Positions 1-9,691 of a DNA stretch of 32,377 bases are shown here, piece after piece. The notes beneath the pieces are model-generated. The model made no database searches, was not told where the DNA came from, and saw only the letters and a list, made by a program, of their open reading frames with translations. This DNA comes from Fidelibacterota bacterium (GTDB lineage: Bacteria > Fidelibacterota > UBA8477 > JABMPR01): positions 1 to 32,377 of the forward strand of contig JABMOT010000273.1 in the NCBI GenBank assembly GCA_013202385.1. The letters are read 5' to 3'. The translations under genes and the position numbers were made by a program. Numbering within the stretch: the stretch's first letter is position 1; every line of letters begins with the position of its first letter.

Positions 1-70
1 ACCCTAGCTCAGTTGGTAGAGCAACGCAATCGTAAAGCGTAGGTCAGGAGTTCGACTCTCCTGGGTGGCC
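1..70 (+). tRNA. tRNA-Thr (anticodon CGU), 5' end cut by window edge
   Basis: A cloverleaf can be folded. The D stem is GCTC/GAGC (7-10 with 19-22). The anticodon arm spans 24-40 with loop ATCGTAA and anticodon CGT at 31-33. The T stem AGGAG/CTCCT (46-50 with 58-62) closes a TTCGACT loop. The 3' acceptor strand is GGGTGGC (63-69). The first three acceptor bases lie outside the window; ACCC at 1-4 pairs with GGGT. CGU reads threonine codon ACG. CCA is not encoded. Odd points: A-A mismatch at the base of the anticodon stem (28 with 36), A rather than a pyrimidine at the first loop position, and C at the discriminator position. Confidence 0.85.
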
Positions 71-91
71 CACCCCCCCATCTATACTGAC

Positions 92-514
92 TTATCGATT
101 TCTTTTTGTAGCGCTTGGACCTGGACAATCAGTTTCCAGGGTCGTACTCGAAGTTCCGCTTTGAGGAACCACCAAAGGCTCCTTTCTACGATCATCGATG
201 AAATGGAAGACCGTTAAAATGGGATGTCTTAACATCATCCGAGGACCTGCATAGCGCATAACCCTTTTCACGTCATCCTTGATCCCGGGTTTGTAACAGT
301 GAATCGGGCAATTTTTGCATGAAGTCTTCCCCTCGTGAAAAGGGCAATGCTGGAGACGGTCGATCGCATAATTCTGCAATTCGGAACATTCAGGACAATC
401 CATGACTTTTAAGCGGTGGTGATGCTGACAATAAATAGCAATCATTGCTTCCACCGTTTTTGATTCCCGGTGAAGTCTGTCGTTGAAGATTGACATTCTA
501 GCTGGTTTCCTCAT
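92..514 (-). CDS. YgbA-type (nitrous oxide-stimulated promoter family) cysteine-rich protein
   Basis: A 140-residue protein matching the YgbA_NO family: conserved IAIYCQHHH near residue 26, a CPEC pair (Cys40, Cys43), then Cys57, Cys66, Cys69, Cys73 and the block RYAGPRMMLRHPIL (87-100). Seven cysteines and a HHH motif suggest metal or iron-sulfur binding; E. coli YgbA is linked to nitrosative-stress recovery (established for the family, not shown here). The last ~30 residues are a low-complexity tail beyond the usual end. Two starts are possible: ATG at 514, overlapping the upstream GNAT gene by 17 nt, or ATG at 496, two bases past that gene's TAG. Probably cotranscribed with the GNAT gene. 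Confidence 0.82.
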   Translation of the reverse strand: MRKPARMSIFNDRLHRESKTVEAMIAIYCQHHHRLKVMDCPECSELQNYAIDRLQHCPFHEGKTSCKNCPIHCYKPGIKDDVKRVMRYAGPRMMLRHPILTVFHFIDDRRKEPLVVPQSGTSSTTLETDCPGPSATKRNR

Positions 515-1046
515 GTTGTTCCAAATATTTTTCTCGCTCTAAGCGGTATTTAACGACGATAAAGCCATCCGTTTCCGCATATTCCTTTTCATAAGTCAGG
601 CCAACTTTTTCCATCACTCTTCGAGATGCGCCCTGTTCAGGATCAGCAATGGCAACAATCACGTCCAGGTCCAGCTCCTCAAAACCCTTCTGAATCAGCG
701 CTTTGGATCCCTCGCTGGCCAATCCGCAACCCCAATATTGGCGTTTGAAGCGATACCCTAATTCGATTTCATTGGGGTCCAGATGGTAGGGCCGAAAATG
801 AAACCAACCCATAAAGGTTAAATCCTTTTTGTCTAAGGCAGCCCATATCCCCAATTGCGAATTTGTTATATAATAATTAAGTATTCTTGGCATGACTTGT
901 TCAACGATGTATTCTTTTGCAGTGGGTTTACCACCGTTGATATAGCGAGTGACCTCAGGATCTGAATCCAGATTCACAAGCAAGTCCACATCATCCTGAG
1001 TAAATTCTCGCAGGATCATTCGTTCGGTTTCTAGATATATTTTCAT
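498..1046 (-). CDS. GNAT-family N-acetyltransferase (RimJ/RimL type)
   Basis: A 182-residue single-domain acetyltransferase. It opens with the typical LETERMILREFTQDDVDLL strand-helix start, carries the acetyl-CoA loop QYWGCGLASEG (103-113) and the helix NNxAS-like segment GASRRVMEKVGL (139-150). This arrangement is that of the Acetyltransf_3 / RimJ-RimL group that acetylates ribosomal protein N-termini or small amines; the substrate cannot be told from sequence. The start is supported by a purine-rich GGGAAGAAAG about 7 nt upstream. It reads directly into the YgbA-type gene, so the two probably share a transcript. Confidence 0.88.
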   Translation of the reverse strand: MKIYLETERMILREFTQDDVDLLVNLDSDPEVTRYINGGKPTAKEYIVEQVMPRILNYYITNSQLGIWAALDKKDLTFMGWFHFRPYHLDPNEIELGYRFKRQYWGCGLASEGSKALIQKGFEELDLDVIVAIADPEQGASRRVMEKVGLTYEKEYAETDGFIVVKYRLEREKYLEQHEETS

Positions 1047-1236
1047 ATAATCTTTCTTCCCTGAATTTATTTACCCCTCATAATAAGGTTGAGTTGCTCT
1101 TCATCCATGTAAAAGCACAACATATGGTCACCTATTTTCCAGGTATGCAATGGACAAGTTCTAATTAGTCCAATAAATTTTCATTTTAATTTTTTTTGGG
1201 TTGCACATCCTGCTGTAAAAGTGACATTAGGCTTTA

Positions 1237-2334
1237 ATGAACAAGCCCGCCATCCTGCTTCTGGAAAACGGACACCACCTAAAAGGATCTTCTTTTGGCG
1301 CTATCGGTACCACCGGTGGTGAAGTCTGTTTTAATACCAGTATGACTGGCTATCAGGAAATTCTGACTGACCCCTCTTACTGTGGTCAAATTGTTACCAT
1401 GACCACTCCTCAAATTGGCAACTATGGGGTAAACCCTGAGGATGTTGAAAGTAATAAAATTCAAGTTCAGGGATTTATTGTCCGCGAGGCCAGCCCTATC
1501 GCATCCAATTACCGCTCAACCCAGAGTCTAGATGAATATTTAAAACAATCAGGGATTGTTGGCATTCAAGGTATTGATACGCGAGCCTTGACCCGAATCC
1601 TACGTGACGAAGGATCCATGAACGGAATCATCAGCAGTGAAATCGACGATCTGGATGCGCTTCGAAAAACGCTTTCAAACGTCCCTTCGATGGCTGGTCA
1701 GGACTTGGTCAAACAGGTTAGCTGTGTAACACAATGGCACTGGCCCCGGCAGCGTAACGCTTCTTATCGTGTTGTAGCAATTGATTTCGGAATCAAGCAT
1801 AACATTATTAGACAGCTTGTTGCGCATGGTTGTGATGTCATCATTGTCCCGGCAAAAACAGCGGCAGCCGATATCCTTGCCTTGAAACCTGATGGCATCT
1901 TTCTTTCTAATGGTCCTGGAGATCCGGAACCTGTTGACTATGCAATTGAAACAGTGAAATCGTTGGCCGGTAAAAAACCAATTTTCGGAATATGCCTCGG
2001 TCATCAGATTCTCTCCCTTGCCCTGGGTGCCAAAACTTACAAGTTGAAATTTGGTCATCGGGGTGGGAATCATCCTGTAAAAAACCAGATAACCGGCAAG
2101 GTGGAGATCACCAGTCAAAATCATGGTTTTGCTGTGGACCCAGAAAGCCTTCCAGATGTGATTAAGGTAACCCATATTAATTTGAACGATTCCACTCTTG
2201 AAGGTTTTAGCTGTACCCACATCCCTGCCTTTTCAGTACAATATCATCCTGAGGCCAGCCCAGGACCCCACGATTCGAGATATTTGTTTCAAGAATTTAC
2301 GTCCATGATGGATGCCCATGCCAAAAAGAACTGA
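1237..2334 (+). CDS. carA: Carbamoyl-phosphate synthase small (glutaminase) subunit
   Basis: CarA hydrolyses glutamine and channels ammonia to CarB for carbamoyl phosphate synthesis, feeding pyrimidines and arginine. The 365 residues show the CPSase small-chain N-terminal domain ([17 protein letters not shown], 32-48) and a class I glutamine amidotransferase domain: oxyanion strand LSNGPGDP (223-230), nucleophile Cys253 in FGICLGHQ, and His337/Glu339 in [10 protein letters not shown]. The triad is intact and the length is close to the usual ~370-380. The gene overlaps carB by 23 nt, consistent with translational coupling. No strong Shine-Dalgarno precedes the ATG. The 190 nt upstream of the start hold no attenuator or riboswitch that I can recognise. 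Confidence 0.97.
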   Translation: MNKPAILLLENGHHLKGSSFGAIGTTGGEVCFNTSMTGYQEILTDPSYCGQIVTMTTPQIGNYGVNPEDVESNKIQVQGFIVREASPIASNYRSTQSLDEYLKQSGIVGIQGIDTRALTRILRDEGSMNGIISSEIDDLDALRKTLSNVPSMAGQDLVKQVSCVTQWHWPRQRNASYRVVAIDFGIKHNIIRQLVAHGCDVIIVPAKTAAADILALKPDGIFLSNGPGDPEPVDYAIETVKSLAGKKPIFGICLGHQILSLALGAKTYKLKFGHRGGNHPVKNQITGKVEITSQNHGFAVDPESLPDVIKVTHINLNDSTLEGFSCTHIPAFSVQYHPEASPGPHDSRYLFQEFTSMMDAHAKKN

Positions 2335-5300
2335 CTTAAAATCCATTCTCATCCTTGGGGCAGGTCCTATTGTGATTGGGCAAGCTTGCGAATTTGATTA
2401 CTCTGGTACACAGGCCTGCAGGGCGCTCCGAGAAGAAGGCTATCGAATTATTCTGGTGAATTCGAATCCTGCGACGATTATGACTGACAGGGATTTGGCG
2501 GATGCAACTTATCTGGAGCCTCTCACGCCCGCCATCGTTACTGCCATTATAGAAAAAGAGCGGCCTGATGCCATACTGCCCACTGTGGGTGGACAAACTG
2601 CCCTGGATCTGGCTATCAAGCTGGATGAAATGGGTACCTTGAAAAAATTCAATGTTCAGCTTATCGGAGCCGATGTAGAGGCCATTAAAAAAGCTGAAGA
2701 TCGGGAAAAATTCAAGACAATTATGGATAGCGTGGGCATTGATACTGCCAAGGGTGGCTTTGCTCATAGTGTTGAATCAGCACTGCAAATTGTGGAAACC
2801 ACTGGATTTCCTGCCATTATCAGACCCTCTTTCACCATGGGTGGAACGGGTGGCGCAACTGCCTATAATCACGAAGAATTTCGTGATCTGGTTGATAAAG
2901 GATTGTCAGCCAGCCCCATTGGGGAAGTGTTGATAGAGGAATCCTTACTGGGCTGGAAAGAATTTGAGATGGAAGTGGTTCGGGATAAGAATGACAACGC
3001 TATCATCGTCTGTTCCATCGAAAATATTGACCCCATGGGTGTCCATACAGGTGACTCAGTCACCGTAGCTCCTGCCATGACGCTCACGGATAAAGAGTAT
3101 CAGAAAATGCGCAACTGGTCTATTCAATGCCTCCGCGTCATTGGTGTTGAAACAGGAGGATCAAACGTCCAATTTGCAGTCGATCCAGCAAATGGTAGGA
3201 TGATTGTCATTGAAATGAACCCACGGGTAAGTCGCTCCTCAGCTCTCGCTTCAAAAGCCACTGGTTTTCCCATTGCTAAGATAGCAGCCAAGCTGGCTGT
3301 TGGATATCTTCTGGATGAGCTGCCAAATGAAATTACTGGTAAAACTCTGGCTGCGTTTGAGCCCAGTATTGATTACGTGGTCACCAAAGTTCCCCGTTTT
3401 GATTTTGAGAAATTTCCATCTGCCAGTGGGGTCCTTGGTGTTCAGATGCAATCTGTCGGTGAAGTGATGGCTATTGGCAGGACCTTTAAGGAAAGCCTGC
3501 AAAAAGCCTTTCGCTCTTTAGAGGTTGGTCTCAATGGTCTAGAGCCTAAAAAAGTTATTGGCAGGGATTTGGATCTGAATAAAATGCGTTTTGCTACAGC
3601 ATTCCGGCTGGTAAAGATCTGGAAAGCATTCGAGAGCGGCGTTGATCTGGAGACCTTGCATAATATTACTCAAATAGATCCCTGGTTTTTACATCAGATC
3701 CAGGAACTTGCTCTGGATCCAATTCCTACGTTACAGGCCGATGATATCCTTCACTTTAAACGCCGTGGCTACTCGGACATTCAGATTGCCACGCGTCTCG
3801 ATAAAAGTGAATCTGAGATTCGAGAATTCCGCAAACTGAACAACATTCTTCCAACTTTCAAGGAAGTTGATACTTGCGCTGCAGAATTTCCTGCCGGAAC
3901 CTCATACGTTTATTCCACCTATGAGACCGAAAATGAAGTCAGACCCCTGGCGGGTAAAAAAGTGATGATTCTCGGTGGTGGACCCAACCGAATCGGCCAG
4001 GGTCTGGAATTCGATTACTGCTGTGTTCAAGCTGTTTTTGGTCTTAACGAACTTGGATTCAACACGATCATGGTGAATTGTAATCCCGAAACTGTCTCAA
4101 CAGATTTTGATATATCAGATCGGCTTTATTTTGAACCGCTCACTTTTGAAAATGTGATGAATATTGTTGATCTGGAACAACCAGATGGGGTGTTGGTCCA
4201 GTTCGGTGGACAGACACCGCTGAACATTGCCAATCGTCTTCAAGAGGCTGGTGTAAAAATTATTGGGACGAATCCCGCTGCCATTGATCTTGCAGAAAAC
4301 CGTAAGAAATTTGGAGCCATTCTTGATCAATTGGATATTCCAGCGCCAGATTACGGAACTGCACTATCTACTGAGGAAGCCATTAGCGTTGCCAATAAGA
4401 TCGGTTACCCCGTGCTGGTGAGACCCTCTTATGTTCTTGGCGGTCGAGGTATGGAGATCGTTTACACGGAAACATCACTCAAACAGTACGTCGCCCAGGC
4501 AGCCCTGGTGAGTGGTGATCACCCGATCCTCATTGATGCCTTTCTGGAGGACGCCTTTGAATTTGATGTGGACGCGCTTTGCGATGGTGAGGATGTTTTT
4601 ATTGGTGGCATTCTCCAGCATATCGAAGAAGCAGGTATTCACTCAGGCGATTCAGCCTGTGTCATTCCTCCCTACCAATTGCTTCCGGAACATAGAGTTC
4701 TGATCGAGCGCTATACGCGTAGTCTTGCGCTCACACTAAAAACGGTGGGGCTGATTAATATTCAGTTTGCCATGAAAGATGGCATTGTCTACGTACTGGA
4801 AGTCAATCCGCGTGCAAGTCGGACGGTCCCATTTATCAGCAAAGTTACAGATGTTCCATTGGCTAAATATGCAGCACAATTGGCAGTCGGGAAAAAGTTG
4901 AAAGATTTAGATCTCAGCCGAGAAAAGCATGCTTTGATTGCTGTCAAAAAGCCAGTTTTTCCTTTTAACAAATTCCCCAATCAAAATGTCTTCCTCTCCC
5001 CTGAGATGAAATCTACGGGTGAGGTTATCGGTCTAGATTCAAGACTGGGCGCTGCCTTTGCCAAGGCAGAAATTGGTGCGGGAAATCTCCTGCCAACCAA
5101 GGGCACTGTATTTATTTCCGTGAATGACCATGATAAAAACGCAACTATCGATATTGCACGGGATTTTCAGGAGATGGGATTTCTCATCATGGCCAGTCAC
5201 GGAACTGCACAAACCTTACGGGAAAATGGATTAATAGTCCAGGCGGTTCATAAGGTGAACGAGGGACGTCCACATGTTGTTGACCACATAAAAAATGGCG

Positions 5301-5494
5301 CTATCCACCTGGTGATCAACACACCTATGGGAGCTTTAGCACGCGAGGATGAATACGCAATTGGGCGAGCTGCCGTCAGACATAAAATTCCGGTAATTAC
5401 AACGCTTTCAGGAGCAAAAGCAGCTATTCGAGGCATTCGTCGTCTGGGTTTAGACGATTTATCTGTTACCAGTCTCCAAGATATTTTTAATTGA
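2312..5494 (+). CDS. carB: Carbamoyl-phosphate synthase large (ammonia) subunit
   Basis: A full-length CarB (1060 residues) that makes carbamoyl phosphate from bicarbonate, ammonia and two ATP. Two homologous synthetase halves are visible: the first starts with [20 protein letters not shown] near residue 13, the second with [20 protein letters not shown] near residue 551. Each has an ATP-grasp core with the [18 protein letters not shown] and [18 protein letters not shown] signatures. An oligomerisation segment lies between them. The last ~125 residues form the MGS-like regulatory domain, with [15 protein letters not shown]. The ATG at 2312 overlaps carA; a second in-frame ATG lies two codons on. 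A short hairpin with a T-run follows the stop. Confidence 0.97.
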   Translation: MPMPKRTDLKSILILGAGPIVIGQACEFDYSGTQACRALREEGYRIILVNSNPATIMTDRDLADATYLEPLTPAIVTAIIEKERPDAILPTVGGQTALDLAIKLDEMGTLKKFNVQLIGADVEAIKKAEDREKFKTIMDSVGIDTAKGGFAHSVESALQIVETTGFPAIIRPSFTMGGTGGATAYNHEEFRDLVDKGLSASPIGEVLIEESLLGWKEFEMEVVRDKNDNAIIVCSIENIDPMGVHTGDSVTVAPAMTLTDKEYQKMRNWSIQCLRVIGVETGGSNVQFAVDPANGRMIVIEMNPRVSRSSALASKATGFPIAKIAAKLAVGYLLDELPNEITGKTLAAFEPSIDYVVTKVPRFDFEKFPSASGVLGVQMQSVGEVMAIGRTFKESLQKAFRSLEVGLNGLEPKKVIGRDLDLNKMRFATAFRLVKIWKAFESGVDLETLHNITQIDPWFLHQIQELALDPIPTLQADDILHFKRRGYSDIQIATRLDKSESEIREFRKLNNILPTFKEVDTCAAEFPAGTSYVYSTYETENEVRPLAGKKVMILGGGPNRIGQGLEFDYCCVQAVFGLNELGFNTIMVNCNPETVSTDFDISDRLYFEPLTFENVMNIVDLEQPDGVLVQFGGQTPLNIANRLQEAGVKIIGTNPAAIDLAENRKKFGAILDQLDIPAPDYGTALSTEEAISVANKIGYPVLVRPSYVLGGRGMEIVYTETSLKQYVAQAALVSGDHPILIDAFLEDAFEFDVDALCDGEDVFIGGILQHIEEAGIHSGDSACVIPPYQLLPEHRVLIERYTRSLALTLKTVGLINIQFAMKDGIVYVLEVNPRASRTVPFISKVTDVPLAKYAAQLAVGKKLKDLDLSREKHALIAVKKPVFPFNKFPNQNVFLSPEMKSTGEVIGLDSRLGAAFAKAEIGAGNLLPTKGTVFISVNDHDKNATIDIARDFQEMGFLIMASHGTAQTLRENGLIVQAVHKVNEGRPHVVDHIKNGAIHLVINTPMGALAREDEYAIGRAAVRHKIPVITTLSGAKAAIRGIRRLGLDDLSVTSLQDIFN

Positions 5495-5500
5495 TTTTCT

Positions 5501-5523
5501 GCGCTATAAGCGCTTACTTTTTT
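5501..5523 (+). terminator. Weak candidate intrinsic terminator after carB
   Basis: GCGCT-ATA-AGCGC forms a 5-bp perfect stem with a 3-nt loop starting 7 nt after the carB stop, followed by TTACTTTTTTT. The stem is short for an efficient terminator, but the position and T-run fit. It separates carAB from the lipase-glpK operon. Confidence 0.45.
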
Positions 5524-5640
5524 GCGATCACATCATGTTAAACTAAATTTGGGTTTTTATTGCAACGCTGCCTAGTGCATGTCATCCTGAGTTTCTTGAC
5601 TGTATTTTTCAAAACGTGTTTATAAATAGGGGATACAATA

Positions 5641-6483
5641 ATGTTAGTATCATGCGTTCCAAGCGAAACAACATTCACAACAACGGACAATTTCACTATT
5701 TTTGAACAAACCTGGAAAGCTGATACGCCCAGGGGTATCGTATTAATTACCCATGGCATTGCAGAACACTCAGGCCGTTATGACCATGTTGCCCAATCTT
5801 TAGTGACAGGTGGATTTAGCGTCATTGGCTTCGATTTACGGGGACACGGAAAATCTTCAGGAAAGCGAAATTACGTAAATTCATTTCAAGAATATTTAAA
5901 TGACCTCCAGGATGTGTTAACTCGCGCAAAGAAAACCTATGCTGGCCTACCTCTGTTTCTGTTTGGCCATAGTATGGGTGGAGGCATTGTCGCTCTATAC
6001 ACGATTGAACGCAAACCTGATGTTAGCGGTATTCTCCTGAGTGCTGCCTCTGTCAAAGTCAGTGATGAAATCTCTCCCCTGCTCCAAAAACTTTCTGGGA
6101 TTATTAGCGCTATCCTTCCCAAACTTCCCGTTGTCAAATTGGAAAGTAAAGATATTTCCAAAGACCCAAAGGTCGTGGAAGCTTATGATACAGATCCGCT
6201 AAATTATCGCGGCGGTGTTCTTGCTCGCACAGGAGCTGAGCTCTTGAATTCAACCAAAAAGATTTCGGCTCACGCAGCTGCTATCTCACTCCCCATACTA
6301 ATCATGCATGGGTCTTCCGATAAACTGGCTGATGTCAGTGGCAGCGAAATGCTCTTTGAAAAGGTAAGCTCAATAGATAAAACGCTCAAACTCTATGATG
6401 GCTTGTATCATGAAATTCTCAATGAACCAGAGCAGGACCAGGTTAAAGCCGATATCCTTAGCTGGCTGCTCGCCCATATTTAG
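5641..6483 (+). CDS. Alpha/beta hydrolase, monoacylglycerol lipase-like
   Basis: A 280-residue Hydrolase_4 / serine aminopeptidase S33 protein resembling monoacylglycerol lipases and lysophospholipases. Oxyanion motif ITHGIAEHSGRY is at 36-47, FDLRGHGKSSG at 64-74, the nucleophile elbow GHSMGG has Ser111, the acid is Asp227 in MHGSSDKLAD, and the base is His257 in GLYHEILNEP. The triad is complete and there is no signal peptide, so a cytoplasmic enzyme is expected. AGGGGA 7 nt upstream of ATG is a good ribosome site. Glycerol kinase begins 6 nt after the stop, which supports a role in releasing glycerol from monoacylglycerols. Exact substrate is inferred from family and context. Confidence 0.88.
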   Translation: MLVSCVPSETTFTTTDNFTIFEQTWKADTPRGIVLITHGIAEHSGRYDHVAQSLVTGGFSVIGFDLRGHGKSSGKRNYVNSFQEYLNDLQDVLTRAKKTYAGLPLFLFGHSMGGGIVALYTIERKPDVSGILLSAASVKVSDEISPLLQKLSGIISAILPKLPVVKLESKDISKDPKVVEAYDTDPLNYRGGVLARTGAELLNSTKKISAHAAAISLPILIMHGSSDKLADVSGSEMLFEKVSSIDKTLKLYDGLYHEILNEPEQDQVKADILSWLLAHI

Positions 6484-6489
6484 AGTCCA

Positions 6490-7929
6490 ATGGCAATCTT
6501 ATCTATAGATCAGGGGACAACGGGAACCACGGCAATTCTCGTAGATCACGATGGTGAAATTCTCGCTAAGGCCTACCGCGAATTCACGCAAATCTACCCA
6601 CAGCCCGGCTGGGTGGAGCATGATCCTTTGGAGATATGGCAGACTGTGATCGAGTGTATATCAGAATTAAAAACCAGCTATGGCGGGGCGATAGAAGCGC
6701 TGGGTATCACGAACCAACGCGAAACCACTGTTATCTGGGATACTGATACTGGCTTACCAATATATAATGCTATCGTCTGGCAATGCCGCAGAACGGCTTC
6801 AATTTGTAAAGCGTTAGAATCAAAGGGAGACCTGATAAAACAAAAAACGGGTTTAGCGCTGGATGCGTATTTTAGTGGCACCAAAGCTCAATGGATTTTG
6901 GAGAATGCAAATTACCAGCAGGGTCAAAAACTTAAGTTTGGCACCATTGATACCTGGCTGATCTGGAAACTCACAGCAGGTTTGGTCCATGCTACAGATG
7001 CCACCAATGCTTCAAGAACCATGTTGTATAATATTCATGAAAAACGCTGGGATTCCGAGTTGTGCGAACTCATGCATATTTCTTTGAAGCTGCTCCCTCA
7101 GGTTAAAAATTCGGCAGATGATTTTGGTAAGGTTTCCAGCATCAAAGATATTGAAAATGTACCCATTCGCGGTGTTGCCGGTGATCAACAAGCTTCGCTT
7201 TTTGGTCAGCAATGTTTTCTACCAGGGGAAGTGAAAAATACTTACGGTACAGGTTGCTTTGTCATGATTAATACTGGCACTGAAGCCATCAACTCCGAGC
7301 ATGGCTTAATAACCACTATCGCCGCAGATCCATTTGGAAAACCCTGCTATGCTCTGGAAGGTTCAATTTTTATTGCTGGGGCTGCCGTGCAATGGTTGCG
7401 AGATGAATTGGGGTTAATTGAAACCGCAGCCGCTAGTGAAACAGCAGCACTCACCGTTCCCGACAATGGTGGTGTTTATTTAGTGCCCGCCTTCTCAGGG
7501 CTTGGGGCACCTCACTGGAATATGGATGCCAGAGGCGTTCTTTGTGGGCTGACCCGGGGATCCAATAAGAATCACATTATTCGGGCTAGCCTGGAAGCCA
7601 TGGCTTACCAAACCCATGATGTATTGCGAGCCATGGAACAGGATGCTGGATTTGAAATCCACTCCCTGGCAGTGGACGGGGGTGCTACTGAAAATGGATT
7701 TCTCATGCAATTCCAGGCCGATATTTTGAAGATTACTGTTGAGCGTGCCCATAAAATCGAGACAACTGCCCTGGGAGCTGCTTATCTGGCTGGAATTGAT
7801 ATTGGATATTGGACTCAGTCAGAGCTAAAATCATTCTCAGATAAGAAAACAACTTTCTCACCTGAGATGTCGGAGGAGTTACGCAGCAAGAATTTAGCAG
7901 GCTGGTCCGCAGCTCTTGAGAAAGTGTGA
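6490..7929 (+). CDS. glpK: Glycerol kinase
   Basis: This FGGY-family kinase phosphorylates glycerol to sn-glycerol 3-phosphate. Diagnostic segments are the phosphate-1 loop DQGTTGTTAI (7-16), ITNQRETTVIWD (73-84) with NAIVWQCRRT (93-102), DAYFSGTKAQWIL (125-137), the catalytic Asp232 in AGDQQASLFGQ, and the C-terminal adenosine loop VDGGATENGFLMQFQADI. At 479 residues it is slightly shorter than the usual ~495-500, from small loop deletions rather than truncation. It sits 6 nt behind the lipase-like gene, so lipid-derived glycerol could be trapped directly. No glpF or glpD is in the window. Confidence 0.95.
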   Translation: MAILSIDQGTTGTTAILVDHDGEILAKAYREFTQIYPQPGWVEHDPLEIWQTVIECISELKTSYGGAIEALGITNQRETTVIWDTDTGLPIYNAIVWQCRRTASICKALESKGDLIKQKTGLALDAYFSGTKAQWILENANYQQGQKLKFGTIDTWLIWKLTAGLVHATDATNASRTMLYNIHEKRWDSELCELMHISLKLLPQVKNSADDFGKVSSIKDIENVPIRGVAGDQQASLFGQQCFLPGEVKNTYGTGCFVMINTGTEAINSEHGLITTIAADPFGKPCYALEGSIFIAGAAVQWLRDELGLIETAAASETAALTVPDNGGVYLVPAFSGLGAPHWNMDARGVLCGLTRGSNKNHIIRASLEAMAYQTHDVLRAMEQDAGFEIHSLAVDGGATENGFLMQFQADILKITVERAHKIETTALGAAYLAGIDIGYWTQSELKSFSDKKTTFSPEMSEELRSKNLAGWSAALEKV

Positions 7930-7933
7930 TTTC

Positions 7934-8680
7934 ATGACAAACTCTCCCGGTCCATTTGCTTTAGATTACCCCGATCACGCCTTTGTGTTCTATTCGTCAC
8001 CCCATTGGCTAGCGCTGGTTGTGTTGTTGGCCAGTTATTTGGCACTGTGGTATTTCAGGTCCTGGTTTTCAACACCTCGTATTGACCTCAGGACTCGCTG
8101 GATTATCGCGTCTGCCCTTATTGTTCAAGAGCTAAGCCTCAACATCTGGCATCTGAGTATCGGTGACTGGGATGCAGGTTCCACCTTGCCACTGCATCTT
8201 TGCGGTGTGGGCATAGTTCTAGCAGCCTTTTTATTGATTAATCGTAGTTATCTACTGTATGAGTTGGTCTTCTTTTGGGGATTGGGTGGCGCAATTCAAG
8301 CGCTGATAACACCGGATATTGGTATTTACGGCTTTCCCCATTATCGCTTCTTCCAATTCTTCGGGTCCCATGGTTTGCTCATATTCGCCAGTTTATACAT
8401 GACATGGGTTGGAGGTATGCGGCCTACCCATCGGTCCATCTGGAAGGTTATGGGCATCACAAACATATATTTAGTGTTCATCGCAGGATTTAATCTTCTC
8501 GTGGGCGGGAATTATCTGTTTATCTGCTACAAACCAGAGAACGGCTCAATTATGGATGCTATGGGACCCTGGCCCTGGTATATTCTTGTTTTGGAAGTGG
8601 TAGCGGTCATATCGTTTTATCTTTATTACCTACCTTTTGTGCTCAACGATATTAGACTTAGAATAGTTAATAAAACTTGA
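7934..8680 (+). CDS. YwaF-type (TIGR02206 family) integral membrane protein
   Basis: A 248-residue polytopic protein with about six to seven hydrophobic segments. Family hallmarks: LPLHLCGVGIVLAAFLL, FFWGLGGAIQALITPDI, FPHYRFFQFFGSHG, NYLFICYKPENGS and MGPWPWYILVLE. This family's biochemical function is not known. The preferred start is ATG at 7934, 4 nt after the glpK stop; a TTG at 7916 inside glpK would add six polar residues. Its position as third gene of the lipase-glpK unit suggests cotranscription, but not necessarily shared function. The stop codon directly abuts the stop of the convergent PilM-like gene. Confidence 0.85.
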   Translation: MTNSPGPFALDYPDHAFVFYSSPHWLALVVLLASYLALWYFRSWFSTPRIDLRTRWIIASALIVQELSLNIWHLSIGDWDAGSTLPLHLCGVGIVLAAFLLINRSYLLYELVFFWGLGGAIQALITPDIGIYGFPHYRFFQFFGSHGLLIFASLYMTWVGGMRPTHRSIWKVMGITNIYLVFIAGFNLLVGGNYLFICYKPENGSIMDAMGPWPWYILVLEVVAVISFYLYYLPFVLNDIRLRIVNKT

Positions 8681-9589
8681 TCAATTCAGCATGCGATCAA
8701 CTTGATAATTCCTTGGAAGATCCTCTTTTTGTTCGCTGCGATTTTGATATACGGCTGTTTCAGCAAAATTAACCTGAGATTGCTGGTTCAAGCTGTTATT
8801 GGAAATAAACCAGGAAGGGAATGCGGCAGGTGTCAACAGAACCTCTTTCCAGGCTTTCAGGGGAACCACCGGTTGAATTTGTGGCTGATCCATGAGACCC
8901 TCCTCATGTCTAAAATCCAAATATACTTGTTGCGGATTCAATTGGTAATCTCCGAAATGTGAGGAACAGGCGTGGGTTAGGACCGAGCTTTCAACATGGA
9001 TTCCCGAGCGGAAGGCGGCCAGGTAGAATACTTCATCGTAGGGCAAAATCATTTCATAAGTCTTATTCCGCGCAAATCCTAAAAAAGCACTATCAACATT
9101 TAAAAATTGCAGTCCGTCGCCAATAAAAGTTACTCTTTTATAGTTATCATGGAGTAGTTCGCGTATACGTGGTAAAACATCCTTCCCGAGAATAGTGACT
9201 GTAATCATGTTTTCGTTATTCCCATTATCATGAACCCGTAACGAGTAATTTTCCCAATCATAATGAATCGGGTAGGGTAAATTAGCAAATATCTGTTCAT
9301 GAATGAGCTCCCGCACTTCCTGACCAGATGCATGTGAGGGTATGTACATAGTTGTCGTGTGTATTTCAGGGGGGTATAGCATAATCCATATTTCAGTGTT
9401 GGATCTGTTGACCCCTGCATTATCTAAAACTGCCTGGATTCGGAGATTCATGGCAGCATCTCCAGGAGATCGCCGATAAATCATCTCGCTCCCAGACGTA
9501 CCCTGGGGTTTCACATACAATAGCAATTCAGTTTTGTCCTTAAGATATGTAAAAAATAACCTGGCCTTAAAATCTGTTAACTTATTCAT
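8681..9589 (-). CDS. Orphan PilM-like (actin-fold, type IV pilus-like) protein, divergent
   Basis: 302 residues, no signal peptide. The central part follows the PilM/GspL pattern: an EIWIMLYPPEIHTTTMYIPS strand pair, a helix VRELIHEQIFANLPYPIHYD, a strand with LRVHDNG, then ITVTILGKDVLPRIRELLHD and the FIGDGLQFLN step. This resembles the half of PilM that precedes the ATP-binding signatures; I cannot find clear phosphate or adenosine loops, so nucleotide binding may be lost. The last ~70 residues are polar and Gln/Asn-rich. No pil or gsp genes are nearby. ATG at 9589 is chosen because GGGGAGCT lies just upstream; longer upstream reading gives no sensible N-terminus. Assignment is from pattern, not alignment. 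Confidence 0.5.
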   Translation of the reverse strand: MNKLTDFKARLFFTYLKDKTELLLYVKPQGTSGSEMIYRRSPGDAAMNLRIQAVLDNAGVNRSNTEIWIMLYPPEIHTTTMYIPSHASGQEVRELIHEQIFANLPYPIHYDWENYSLRVHDNGNNENMITVTILGKDVLPRIRELLHDNYKRVTFIGDGLQFLNVDSAFLGFARNKTYEMILPYDEVFYLAAFRSGIHVESSVLTHACSSHFGDYQLNPQQVYLDFRHEEGLMDQPQIQPVVPLKAWKEVLLTPAAFPSWFISNNSLNQQSQVNFAETAVYQNRSEQKEDLPRNYQVDRMLN

Positions 9590-9663
9590 TGTAGCTCCCC
9601 TTCCCTGAGAGTATCCCCCGGAGTAACATGCGATGACTCTTGTTATGATTGTTGATTGGGATA

Positions 9664-9691
9664 AATATAGGGATGGAATCGCAGAAATCAA
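9664..9691 (-). promoter_or_regulatory. Candidate sigma70-like promoter for the PilM-like gene
   Basis: On the minus strand TTGATT (complement of 9686-9691) and TATATT (complement of 9664-9669) are separated by 16 nt, giving a predicted start near 9657 and a leader of about 68 nt to the ATG at 9589. The match is good for an AT-rich region but unproven. Confidence 0.45.

Noticed and set aside
1201-1229. TTGCAC with a downstream hexamer as a carA promoter
   Set aside because: At 17-nt spacing the -10 position reads ACATTA, a poor match.
1675-2220. Antisense 181-codon open frame inside carA
   Set aside because: It lies opposite a certain carA and its translation shows no domain or sensible composition.
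5596-5626. TTGACT-N19-TATAAA as promoter of the lipase-like gene
   Set aside because: The spacer is long and the predicted start near 5633 would remove the AGGGGA ribosome site at 5628-5633 from the transcript.
9590-9691. 34-residue N-terminal extension of the PilM-like protein
   Set aside because: The ATG at 9589 has a good GGGGAGCT site, and the candidate promoter places the transcript start inside the extension.
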